A stretch of 38,587 nt of DNA, taken from assembly GCA_017430225.1 (NCBI GenBank), contig JAFRNK010000008.1:1-38587 (forward strand). Direction: 5' to 3'. Each line of letters starts with the position of its first letter. Positions within the stretch are counted from its first letter, which is position 1. A model generated the notes under the pieces. The model saw only the letters and a program-made list of their open reading frames with translations, made no database searches and had not been told where the DNA came from. A program made the position numbers and the translations under genes. Positions 13,606-21,231 of this stretch are shown in pieces. Source of the stretch: Clostridia bacterium (GTDB lineage Bacteria > Bacillota > Clostridia > Christensenellales > Aristaeellaceae).

Positions 13606-14628
13606 ATGCGTCACTCTTCGGACCTGGGTATCGACCTGGGTACGTCCAATGTCCTGATCTACGGACGCGGACGCGGGATCATCTATAAGGAGCCAGCCGT
13701 GCTGGCGCAGAACCGCGATACCGGGGCGATCATCGCCCTGGGCGAGGAAGCGCACCGCATGCTGGGCCGCGCGCCCGGTAGCATCGAGGTCAAGCGCGTA
13801 CTGAGAAACGGGTCGGTCGGCAAGGACCTGCACCTGGTCGGCGCGATGCTGCTGCGCTTCGTCATTGCGGCGAACGGCAAGCATCTGATCAACGGTCCGC
13901 ACATCGTACTGAGCGTCCCCTCCACCCTGAACGAGTCCGAACGCCGCAGCCTGTCCGGCTCCCTGTTTGAAACCGGCGCCCGCCGCACCCAGATCATCAA
14001 CCGCAATATCGCCGCCGCGCTCGGCGCGGACCTGCCCATCGGGGAAGCCTACGGCTCCATGATCGTCGATATCGGGGGCAGCCTGACGGATATCGCCGTG
14101 CTGTCCATGGGCAATGCCGTAGTCAGCGAGAACGTGGCGCTGGGCGGCGATTCTTTCGACGACGCGATTGCCCGCTATATCCGGCGCAAGCATAACCTGC
14201 TTATCGGTGAGATTACTGCGGAGGACATCAAGATCCGCATCGGCTCCGTCATGCCTCGGCGCGACGAGCTTTACCTGGACGTGACCGGCCGCGACCTGAT
14301 CAGCGGCCTGCCCAAGACCCTGCGCGTGACCTCGGACGAGGTGCTGGAAGCGATGGAAGAACCGCTGCAGGAGCTCATCGAAGTCATCCATTCCGTGCTC
14401 GAGCGTACGCCGGCTGAACTGGCCGCCGATATCTTCGACAACGGTATCGTGCTGAGCGGCGGCGGCGCGCTGCTGGACGGACTGGCGGATGCGGTGTCCA
14501 TCGCGCTGAAAATCAACTGTCGTGTGGCTGACCAGCCGCAGGAGTGCATCGCGCGCGGCTGCGGCCTGACTATGGAGAAGTTCAGCGAACTCGGTCATTA
14601 TCTGGCCGCGAGCCGGAAACGAAAGTAA
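13606..14628 (+). CDS. MreB/Mbl-family bacterial actin
   Basis: 340 residues, normal length. LGIDLGTSNVLIY (7-19) is phosphate motif 1, IVDIGGSLTDIAVLSMG phosphate motif 2 and GIVLSGGGALLDGL the adenosine motif. These proteins polymerise on the membrane and guide elongation-phase wall synthesis. Divergences: the usual DIGGGTTE is DIGGSLTD, and the segment that normally reads G-VIADF is degenerate. Its neighbours are not mreC/mreD, so it may be an Mbl/MreBH-like paralog. AAAGGAG precedes the ATG. Confidence 0.88.
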   Translation: MRHSSDLGIDLGTSNVLIYGRGRGIIYKEPAVLAQNRDTGAIIALGEEAHRMLGRAPGSIEVKRVLRNGSVGKDLHLVGAMLLRFVIAANGKHLINGPHIVLSVPSTLNESERRSLSGSLFETGARRTQIINRNIAAALGADLPIGEAYGSMIVDIGGSLTDIAVLSMGNAVVSENVALGGDSFDDAIARYIRRKHNLLIGEITAEDIKIRIGSVMPRRDELYLDVTGRDLISGLPKTLRVTSDEVLEAMEEPLQELIEVIHSVLERTPAELAADIFDNGIVLSGGGALLDGLADAVSIALKINCRVADQPQECIARGCGLTMEKFSELGHYLAASRKRK

Positions 14629-14642
14629 CAGGAGGGATCAGC

Positions 14643-15284
14643 ATGGCAATTCAGCTTGTCGCGATCAAGAACCAGTCGGGAGGCCTGCCGCTGCGCGTGG
14701 CGAAAGGGCATTTTGCCACCAGCCACAGCCATATCAACTACTACATCGACCTGACGATGACCAAGCACCGCCTGTCCGAAGCGCGCCAGGCCGCCCGGAT
14801 CCTGTGCGGCGAGTTCTCGGCTTCGACGATCGTCGACACGATCCTGTGCCTGGACGGCACAGAGGTCATCGGCGCGTGCATGGCCAGCGAGCTCACCCGC
14901 GCCGGTTTTACCAACATGAATGCCCACCGCACGATCTACGTGACGACGCCTGAGCACACGTCAGGCAGCCAGCTGATTTTCCGCGAGAACATTGCGCCGA
15001 TGATCGTGGGCAAACATGTGCTGATCCTTGCCGCTTCGGTCACGACGGGATACACCGTGCAGGCCGCTGTGGAAGCCATCCGTTACTATATGGGCATTCC
15101 AGAGGGCGTCTGCTGCATCTTCAGCTGCGTGGATGAATGCGAGGGCTTCTCGATCAAGAGTGTCTATACCAAGGAAAAGAACCTGAGCGACTATGAAAGC
15201 TGTCCATCGCACGACTGCCCGCTCTGCAAGGCGAATATCAGACTCGACGCGATGGTCAACAGCTTTGGCGTCTCGTCGTTCTGA
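14643..15284 (+). CDS. Phosphoribosyltransferase-like protein
   Basis: 213 residues from the ATG at 14643 with AGGAGG upstream; the longer frame into the mreB-like gene is not used. The overall pattern (LDGTEVIGACMASELTRAG, then VLILAASVTTGYTVQAA) is that of type I PRTases annotated as orotate phosphoribosyltransferase. The PRPP loop (about 127-138) lacks the acidic pair of the usual V-DD-TTG motif. The C-terminus carries three cysteines (C187, C192, C195; CPSHDCPLC). A catalytic OPRTase is doubtful; a regulator or PRTase paralog is possible. Confidence 0.75.
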   Translation: MAIQLVAIKNQSGGLPLRVAKGHFATSHSHINYYIDLTMTKHRLSEARQAARILCGEFSASTIVDTILCLDGTEVIGACMASELTRAGFTNMNAHRTIYVTTPEHTSGSQLIFRENIAPMIVGKHVLILAASVTTGYTVQAAVEAIRYYMGIPEGVCCIFSCVDECEGFSIKSVYTKEKNLSDYESCPSHDCPLCKANIRLDAMVNSFGVSSF

Positions 15285-15303
15285 GAAGGAATCTTCAATA
15301 TAA

Positions 15304-15337
15304 CAGGAGCTGCTGCGTTTGCAACAGCTCCTGCTTT
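15304..15337 (+). terminator. Terminator between convergent genes
   Basis: CAGGAGCTG (15304-15312) pairs with CAGCTCCTG (15325-15333), then CTTTAT. It lies between the PRTase-like and esterase genes. Confidence 0.65.
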
Positions 15338-15343
15338 ATGCCT

Positions 15344-16126
15344 TCAGGCTTTGTCAAACATCCATTTGACGATGTTGACGATATGCTCCGACCAGAAGGC
15401 CGGATTGTGATCACCAGGCGCCTCATGGTATTCATGGGGCACTTTTTCTTTCAGAAGGAAATTGTGGAATTCACGGTTGGTCTCCAGCAGGCCGTCTTCC
15501 GTGCCGCAGGCCATATAGATCTCCGGGATCTTCTTTTTCGCGGCTTTGAGCTTACTGACGAGGGCCTCCGGGTTTTTGTCGCTTGCTTCCAGCTTGTCCA
15601 GGGGCCCGAATTGGCGCACATAGTAATCGTAGTTGGCCATGCCGTTGTCTGTGCCAGGCTTCATCTTCGAGATGCCGTGGACGATGAGGGCGGAGGAGAG
15701 CGCGCCGATCTTGCCGAAGGTCTCCGGATAGGCGAGGCCGGTATGGAGCGCACCGAAGCCGCCCATGGACAGGCCGGCGATGCATGTGTTTTCCGGCTTC
15801 GTCGCCAGGCCGAAGGTGCGGCGGACGTAATCCACCAGTTCCACGCCTACCATGGTCTGGTATTTGGTGCCGGTGGCCGGACCGTCCAGGTAGAAGCTGT
15901 TCTCGCCGGTCGGGATCACGATGGCGAAGCGGTACTGCTGAGCCAGTCCGTCCGGTACCCAGTTATAGGCTTTGGCATGGTAGCCGTGCAGCAGGAACAG
16001 GGTATACAGCGGCTTTTCCCATTCGGCGGCGGGGGCGCCGGCGTTGGGATCGTTGGGGAGCAGCATCTCAAAGTTCGCGGTGCGCCTAAGCGCGTTGGAA
16101 TTATAGTCGATCCTGAAGTATGCCAT
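15344..16126 (-). CDS. Esterase-family alpha/beta hydrolase
   Basis: 260 residues from the ATG at 16126 (GAGGAG nine bases upstream). A longer open frame to 16411 is AT-rich leader. FLLHGYHAKAYNWV (about 44-57) is the oxyanion region, GLSMGG carries nucleophile S120, CGTEDGLLE the Asp region and PGDHNPAFW the His. This is the EstA/tributyrin-esterase, antigen-85-like family that includes acetyl and feruloyl esterases. No signal peptide, so an intracellular deacetylase of imported oligosaccharides is plausible given the neighbouring sugar operons. Confidence 0.82.
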   Translation of the reverse strand: MAYFRIDYNSNALRRTANFEMLLPNDPNAGAPAAEWEKPLYTLFLLHGYHAKAYNWVPDGLAQQYRFAIVIPTGENSFYLDGPATGTKYQTMVGVELVDYVRRTFGLATKPENTCIAGLSMGGFGALHTGLAYPETFGKIGALSSALIVHGISKMKPGTDNGMANYDYYVRQFGPLDKLEASDKNPEALVSKLKAAKKKIPEIYMACGTEDGLLETNREFHNFLLKEKVPHEYHEAPGDHNPAFWSEHIVNIVKWMFDKA

Positions 16127-16199
16127 GTCATATTCTCCTCTCGCGTATGTTTGCGGCTTTTCAGCTGTTGCGTTTCGGCCGCCTGCCTGACGGTGTATT

Positions 16200-16228
16200 A
16201 TTATAATTGCTTCATAAGGTGTTTGCAA
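16200..16228 (-). promoter_or_regulatory. Promoter of the esterase gene
   Basis: On the minus strand TTGCAA (16223-16228), 17 bp, TATAAT (16200-16205). Confidence 0.55.
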
Positions 16229-16487
16229 CATGTGCAATACTTTGATCATGCGGGCTGCCGTCTGCAAACCGGCCTGATCGTTTTCTACATTAAATATTGA
16301 AGAAACGGATTCAATAAATCCTATATACGGATGAACTGAAAAAGCGCATAATTCCAAGTGTAATCCGATGATTTTATACATGATGACGCTTGAAGACGAT
16401 TGCTTGTGCAACTGAAAAATGAACGAAACTTGTACAATGGAATAGCAATAGTTGGTTAGTCTGACAGCAAAATTCGAGAAAAAATAC

Positions 16488-16516
16488 TTGAATTTGCATG
16501 TCGGATAGGGTATAAT
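16488..16516 (+). promoter_or_regulatory. Promoter of sugar operon 1
   Basis: TTGAAT (16488-16493), 17 bp, TATAAT (16511-16516), giving a leader of about 130 nt before the binding protein. Confidence 0.7.
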
Positions 16517-16654
16517 ACAGACGTTTTAAGAAAGCAATTTAGTTCCGGAGATTTTTTAGCTACGCCTTTCGGCTGTGACTCGTCTTGGATCAGCGCTATG
16601 CTGTTTTAAGAAAAATTGCGGCAGAAGCCGCAACAATAAAAAGGAGGAACCCCC

Positions 16655-18016
16655 ATGAAAAAGGTACTCGCTCTGGTATTGGCCGCGATGATGCTGGTTG
16701 GCTGCATGAGCTTCGCCAGCGCCGACGGCGAGAAGATCAAGCTGGTCGTTTGGTCCTTCACCAACGAACTGCAGGGCATGATCGAGAAGTATTATCTCCC
16801 GAATCATCCCGAACTCGAGATCGAATTCCAGATCTATCCGACTGACGGCCATGCCTATCAGGATAAGGTCGACAACCTGCTGGGCTCCAACGCAACCAGC
16901 GACGAAGCTCCCGACATCTTCACCCTGGAAGCTGCGTTCGTGAAGCACTATGTCGAAATGGACTGGACCGGCGACCTGAAGAGCATCGGCTTCACCGATG
17001 AAGAACTCTCCACCGCTTTCCCGGTCATGGCTCAGATCGGCCAGAATGCTGCCGGCGTCCAGAAGGGCCTGTCCTGGCAGTCCACCCCCGGCGTTCTCAT
17101 GTATCGTGCTTCCCTGGCTGAGAAGTATCTGGGCATCACCTCCCCTGAAGAATTCCAGGCGAAGGTTGCGGATTGGGATGCTTTCCTCGAGACCGCTGAA
17201 GAGCTGAAGGAAAAGTCTGAAGGCGCCTGCAAGATGGTCACCGGCTCCGGCGACATCTGGAACGCTTATCAGTATCAGCGCAGCGAGGGCTGGGTTGTTG
17301 ATGGCAAGCTGGTCATCGACGACGAACTCCTCGACTACGAAGAACTGTGCAAGACCCTCGAGCAGGATGACCTGTCTCAGAAGGGCGGCGCCTGGCAGGA
17401 AATCTGGTTCGCCGGTATGCGCGGTGAAAACGAGACCCTGTGCTACTTCCTGCCCACCTGGGGTCTGCATTACACTCTGAAGCCCAACTGCGTGGCCGGC
17501 TGGGATGCTGAGAACCCCGACAGCGAAGAGAACATCAAGAACGCTACCGAAAACGGCACCTATGGCGACTGGCGCCTGGTTGACGGCCCTGTGGCCTACA
17601 GCTGGGGCGGCACCTGGATGGGCATCAACGCCGCGAAGGCCGCTACTGCGGACGACGCCAAGAAGGCCGCTATGCACGACCTGATCTACAACTTCTCCCT
17701 GAATGAAGACTGGCTGGTCCAGTATGCTAAGGACTCCGGTGACTTCGTCGGCTCTGCCAAGGCTGTGGAAACCATCCTCGCCAACGGCGGCACCCCGAAC
17801 CCCTTCCTGGGCGGCCAGGATCACTATGCCATCTTCGCGAATGCTGCGGCGCTGGCCAACGGCTCCCTGATGAGCGAATATGACTCTGACATCAACGATC
17901 TGTGGGACAAGTACGTGACCCAGCCCTACACCAAGGGCGAGAAGGGCCTCGACGAGTGCCTGCAGGACTTCAAGGATCAGGTCAAGGCTACCATCACGAC
18001 CATCACCGTGGAGTAA
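16655..18016 (+). CDS. Sugar ABC transporter substrate-binding protein 1
   Basis: 453 residues, family 1 extracellular solute-binding protein of the CUT1 class. A 20-odd-residue signal peptide contains LVGC (14-17), a lipobox-like cysteine, so it may be a lipoprotein; ASA-D is an alternative signal peptidase I site. KLVVWSFTNELQGMIEKYY, PDIFTLEAAFVKHY and YSWGGTWMGINAAKAA match carbohydrate binders. AAGGAGG precedes the ATG. Codons are strongly C-ending, as expected of a highly expressed gene. It heads operon 1, followed by two permeases. The substrate cannot be read from sequence. Confidence 0.9.
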   Translation: MKKVLALVLAAMMLVGCMSFASADGEKIKLVVWSFTNELQGMIEKYYLPNHPELEIEFQIYPTDGHAYQDKVDNLLGSNATSDEAPDIFTLEAAFVKHYVEMDWTGDLKSIGFTDEELSTAFPVMAQIGQNAAGVQKGLSWQSTPGVLMYRASLAEKYLGITSPEEFQAKVADWDAFLETAEELKEKSEGACKMVTGSGDIWNAYQYQRSEGWVVDGKLVIDDELLDYEELCKTLEQDDLSQKGGAWQEIWFAGMRGENETLCYFLPTWGLHYTLKPNCVAGWDAENPDSEENIKNATENGTYGDWRLVDGPVAYSWGGTWMGINAAKAATADDAKKAAMHDLIYNFSLNEDWLVQYAKDSGDFVGSAKAVETILANGGTPNPFLGGQDHYAIFANAAALANGSLMSEYDSDINDLWDKYVTQPYTKGEKGLDECLQDFKDQVKATITTITVE

Positions 18017-18050
18017 TCTGTAGAATCTGATTCTGACGGAGATACCTTTT

Positions 18051-18087
18051 GGGGCTGTCTCTTGCCAATGAGGCAGGGGACAGCCCC
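18051..18087 (+). terminator. Hairpin 1 after binding protein 1
   Basis: GGGGCTGTC pairs with GACAGCCCC around an inner stem, 35 bp after the stop codon. Only a weak T tract follows, so partial termination or mRNA protection is likelier than a full stop, because the permeases follow. Confidence 0.55.
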
Positions 18088-18108
18088 TTCCGGTGAATCC
18101 TGCAGAAC

Positions 18109-18164
18109 AAGGAATGAGGAGTGGAAAGGATTGTACCGAACGTCCTTTTCAGTCCTCATTCCTT
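18109..18164 (+). other. Perfect 12-bp intercistronic stem-loop
   Basis: AAGGAATGAGGA (18109-18120) pairs perfectly with TCCTCATTCCTT (18153-18164), with an inner AAAGGA/TCCTTT helix. Second hairpin between binding protein and permease. Probably sets the expression ratio or stabilises the upstream mRNA. Confidence 0.6.
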
Positions 18165-18206
18165 GCATCGAGCGGGAATGTTTATCACAAGCAAAGGGGT
18201 GGATTT

Positions 18207-19172
18207 ATGCAAGCAGCCTCGGGAAAGAAGCGCAAATCGGTAAGCTATAGCCACTGGGGTTATATCTTCATTGCGCCGTTTTTTATCACGTTCCTCATTT
18301 TCCAGCTTTATCCGATTTTTTTCACGTTCCGCACTTCCCTGACGGACGCGGTCACCTGGCAGAAGATCCTTAACAACAAGATCATCGGCTTCGAAAACTT
18401 CCGCCAGCTTTTTGACCCGTCCAGCCTGGTTTATGGCATGTTCTGGGGCTCGCTGAAGAATACGATCATCATTTGGTTCTTCAACTTCGTGCCGCAGCTG
18501 GGCCTGGCGCTGATCCTGGCGTCTTGGTTCACGGATGCCCGTATGCGGCTCAAAGCCCAGGGCTTCTTCAAAGTGACCATCTTCATGCCCAATATCATCA
18601 CCGCTGCTACCATCGGTATGCTGTTCATGTCTCTGTTCGCCTATCCGATGGGCCCGGTAAATACGTTTATGCAGACATCGGGTATTGGCAACATGCCGAT
18701 CGAGTACTTCCGTTCGGTCGCGTGGGCGCGCGGCCTGATCTCCTTCATCCAGTGGTGGATGTGGTGCGGCAATACCATGATCATCATGATCGCCGGCATC
18801 AGCGGCATCAACCCCAGCCTGTTTGAGGCTGCGCTGGTGGATGGCTGCTCCAGCCGCCAGACCTTCTGGAAGATTACCCTGCCCCTGATCAAGCCCATCC
18901 TGGTCTACAACCTGATCACCTCTCTGGTCGGCGGCCTGACGATGTTCGATATCCCGCACATGATGACGCAGGGTCAGCCCGACAATACCACCAACACAGT
19001 GGCCCGCTTCATCTATACCCAGGGCTTCACGGGCTCCAACAACTTCAATATGGCCAGCGCGGCTTCCGTCGTTCTCTTCGGCATCATCATCATCGGTTCC
19101 CTGCTGATCCGCTTCCTTCTGAACGATCGTGAGCCCAGGCCCGTCAAACTGCACAGAGAGGAGAAGAAGTAA
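18207..19172 (+). CDS. Sugar ABC transporter permease 1a (MalF type)
   Basis: 321 residues from the ATG at 18207 (AGGGGTGG upstream). The longer frame to 18093 runs through the intercistronic hairpin. Six membrane segments: the first is GYIFIAPFFITFLIFQLYPI, the last near ASVVLFGIIIIGSLLI. The cytoplasmic EAA loop reads EAALVDGCSSRQTF, which docks the ATPase. Partner of the next gene, from which it is separated by one base. Confidence 0.92.
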   Translation: MQAASGKKRKSVSYSHWGYIFIAPFFITFLIFQLYPIFFTFRTSLTDAVTWQKILNNKIIGFENFRQLFDPSSLVYGMFWGSLKNTIIIWFFNFVPQLGLALILASWFTDARMRLKAQGFFKVTIFMPNIITAATIGMLFMSLFAYPMGPVNTFMQTSGIGNMPIEYFRSVAWARGLISFIQWWMWCGNTMIIMIAGISGINPSLFEAALVDGCSSRQTFWKITLPLIKPILVYNLITSLVGGLTMFDIPHMMTQGQPDNTTNTVARFIYTQGFTGSNNFNMASAASVVLFGIIIIGSLLIRFLLNDREPRPVKLHREEKK

Positions 19173-19173
19173 G

Positions 19174-20655
19174 ATGAAAAAGACACGCAAAATCATCTTC
19201 GTGGTGTTCATATTGATCGCCATCGCCGCCATGTTCCTCCCTGTCGCTACTTTCAATGACAATTCTTCCGCTTCCATGGCTGCGGATATTGAGAAACAGC
19301 AGGGCAAGGTAGACAGTGCCCAGACCCAGCTGGACCGCTGGATCGCCGGCGGCAAAAAGAGCGAAGCTGATATCCAGAAACAGCGCGATAAAGTCGCGAA
19401 GGAAAAGGAGAAGCTCGACGCGCTGCTTGCCGAACAGGCGGCCGCCAGCAGTGAAAAGGGCGCCGGCCTCTCATACGCTTTCCTGCCTGGGCAGCTGCCT
19501 TCTGAGCTTGAAATCGATATGCAGGTCGTCAACCAATACAAACTGTATAACTGGAACTTCCCGGTTTATTACGGCTGTATCTGGGCTGCGTTTGCTGCGT
19601 TTGTCATTGCGCTCGTGCTGGTGCTTGCTGCAGGAAACAAAGACGCCAGCGTGCTTTACACTATCTCTTCCATCTGCCACCTGGTGGGTATCATCCTTGC
19701 ATTCTATGCCATTCTGCGGCTGGCGGCTTTCCCGATCAAGCTGCCCTACGGCAACGCGGAACTGAAAGCGCCTGTGATTGCCTTGCTGATGGGCGGCGCG
19801 ATCATCTCTTTCGTCGCACATGTCCAAGGCGTGCATAACTCCAAGCGCACCATGGTTTATGTGTTCTGCTCGTTCCTGAGTCTGCTGGCCATCGTGCCAT
19901 TCTGGATCATGATCGTCAACGCGACCCGCTCCAGCCAGGCCATCCAGCAGGGCGTCAGCCTGATTCCCGGCACTTACCTGCGCTATAACTGGAACGTGCT
20001 GGCTTCCAAGAACTTCAATATCGCGATCGGTTTCAAGAACAGCGCGATCATCGCCTTCGGCTCGACCATCCTGAGCGTTTACTTCTCAGCCATGACGGCC
20101 TACGGCTTCAAGGTATACCAGTTCAAGGGCAACAAATTCCTGTACGCGGTGGTCATGGCCATCATCATGATCCCCGGCCAGGTCACCGGTACCGGCTTCT
20201 TCATGTTCATGTATCAGATCGGCCTGGTCGATAACCGCCTGGCGCTGATCATCCCCTCCATCGCGGCGGCGTCCACGGTCTTCTTCTTCAGGCAGTATCT
20301 GGAGGCGAACCTGCAGCTTTCGCTGGTCGAGGCTGCACGTATCGACGGCTGCGGCGAGTTCCGTACCTTCAATAATATCATCCTGCCGATCATGGTCCCG
20401 GCCATGGCGACCATGGGCATCATGGCTGTCATCGGCAGTTGGAACAACTACCTGACCCCCCTGATGCTGTTCACCAAGCCCGGCCTGAAGACCCTGCCCA
20501 TGATGGTCCAGGAACTGCGCGGCGATATCTACCGCACAGAGTACGGCTCCATCTACCTGGGCTTGACCCTGACCGCGCTGCCGCTGATCATCGTGTACTT
20601 CGCGTTCAGCAAGTACATCATCGCCGGTGTCGCGCTCGGCGGCGTCAAGGAATAA
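19174..20655 (+). CDS. Sugar ABC permease 1b (MalG type), extended N-terminus
   Basis: 493 residues versus about 280 for the family. The extra N-terminus has a membrane segment (about 7-25), a Lys/Gln/Glu-rich coiled coil predicted outside the membrane (about 36-90) and three further hydrophobic segments (about 133-153, 160-185, 198-217). The canonical permease begins near residue 228 and includes the EAA loop (EAARIDGCGEF, about 386). GAGAGGAG precedes the ATG, one base after the partner permease's stop. There is no internal ribosome site at the canonical start, so this is a fusion or extension, not a mis-called start. The extension's function is unknown. Confidence 0.9.
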   Translation: MKKTRKIIFVVFILIAIAAMFLPVATFNDNSSASMAADIEKQQGKVDSAQTQLDRWIAGGKKSEADIQKQRDKVAKEKEKLDALLAEQAAASSEKGAGLSYAFLPGQLPSELEIDMQVVNQYKLYNWNFPVYYGCIWAAFAAFVIALVLVLAAGNKDASVLYTISSICHLVGIILAFYAILRLAAFPIKLPYGNAELKAPVIALLMGGAIISFVAHVQGVHNSKRTMVYVFCSFLSLLAIVPFWIMIVNATRSSQAIQQGVSLIPGTYLRYNWNVLASKNFNIAIGFKNSAIIAFGSTILSVYFSAMTAYGFKVYQFKGNKFLYAVVMAIIMIPGQVTGTGFFMFMYQIGLVDNRLALIIPSIAAASTVFFFRQYLEANLQLSLVEAARIDGCGEFRTFNNIILPIMVPAMATMGIMAVIGSWNNYLTPLMLFTKPGLKTLPMMVQELRGDIYRTEYGSIYLGLTLTALPLIIVYFAFSKYIIAGVALGGVKE

Positions 20656-20677
20656 TCCGCATCATACTTCACAAACG

Positions 20678-20696
20678 GGGTTGTTGCACAACCCCT
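20678..20696 (+). terminator. Hairpin after operon 1
   Basis: GGGGTTG (20677-20683) pairs with CAACCCC (20689-20695), followed by TTCG. It lacks a long T tract. Confidence 0.4.
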
Positions 20697-20725
20697 TCGA
20701 TCAAATGGATACTCCATTTGATCGA
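20697..20725. repeat. Perfect 13-bp palindrome with 3-nt loop
   Basis: TCGATCAAATGGA (20697-20709) and TCCATTTGATCGA (20713-20725) are exact inverted copies around TAC. It immediately precedes the 197-bp repeat element. Confidence 0.7.
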
Positions 20726-20733
20726 CAGAACAC

Positions 20734-20930
20734 CTTTTCCTCTCGCACCTACGGTGCTCCCGGGCGGAAAAGGTGCAAGGAAAGCATTCTTGCTCTCGCA
20801 GGGCAAACTCTGCTCCGCAAAAATGCTCCTCGCACCGCACATGTCGCTGCTGCGGATTATATTTGGAGGGGCTGCGGCCCCTCCAAACCTCCCGGAGTTT
20901 TCTGATTGCCTGACACTCTTTGTTGCACAA
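20734..20930 (+). repeat. 197-bp structured repeat, copy 1
   Basis: About 92% identical to the inverted copy at 38391-38587; the first 165 bp differ at only about five positions. It contains the palindrome TTGGAGGGGC-tgcg-GCCCCTCCAA (20863-20886) and a GCAAAAATGC/GCATT-TTGC pair. No stable reading frame is preserved between copies. Probably a non-autonomous mobile or REP-like element. Confidence 0.85.
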
Positions 20931-20965
20931 TCTCTTTGGAAAAACAATACACCTGTAAAAAGAGG

Positions 20966-21003
20966 GTATGTTGCAGAGATCTTCTGCAACATACTCGTTT
21001 TTT
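20966..21003 (+). terminator. Strong intrinsic terminator before operon 2
   Basis: GTATGTTGCAGA (20966-20977) pairs perfectly with TCTGCAACATAC (20983-20994), followed by TCGTTTTTT. It isolates operon 2 from operon 1 and the repeat. Confidence 0.85.
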
Positions 21004-21079
21004 CAGACTTGCCATGTGGCTGTTTATTGGCGCCTCGCTTTGTATACATTTATGCAGAACTGTCCATGCAAAAATTTGG

Positions 21080-21108
21080 TAGACTTTTTCAATGGGCTGT
21101 GTTATAAT
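21080..21108 (+). promoter_or_regulatory. Promoter of sugar operon 2
   Basis: TAGACT (21080-21085), 17 bp, TATAAT (21103-21108). TGTATACA palindromes lie at 21041-21048 and 21154-21161, on either side; they are candidate operators. Confidence 0.6.
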
Positions 21109-21231
21109 GAGTCGCCTTGAAAATGCGTTTATCCCGTGATTACAGTTTAATTGTGTATACAGCGGGGGAATGGCTTTGGTTCTTGCGCGCTCTGCGCGTA
21201 GAATAATATATTTTTCAAAGGAGAAAACCCC

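Larger units (their letters stand above)
16127..16654. other. 528-bp divergent regulatory region
   Basis: AT-rich region between the esterase and operon 1, without a convincing gene. It contains the leftward esterase promoter and the rightward operon 1 promoter. It also holds a TTGAAT-type inverted repeat (ATTGAA/TTCAAT near 16296-16315) and a TTGCGGC-agaa-GCCGCAA hairpin (16616-16633) immediately before the binding-protein ribosome site. Confidence 0.5.

Noticed and set aside
13288-14598. 436-aa minus-strand open frame over plsC and the mreB-like gene
   Set aside because: Antisense to two well-supported genes; composition typical of reverse-frame translation.
18093-18206. N-terminal extension of permease 1a to 18093
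   Set aside because: Would translate through a perfect intercistronic stem-loop; AGGGGTGG directly before the ATG at 18207 decides the start.
20734-20930. Repeat copy as a coding gene (open frames of about 80-125 aa on both strands)
   Set aside because: Frames do not agree between the two copies at their ends and follow the palindromic structure; no ribosome site.
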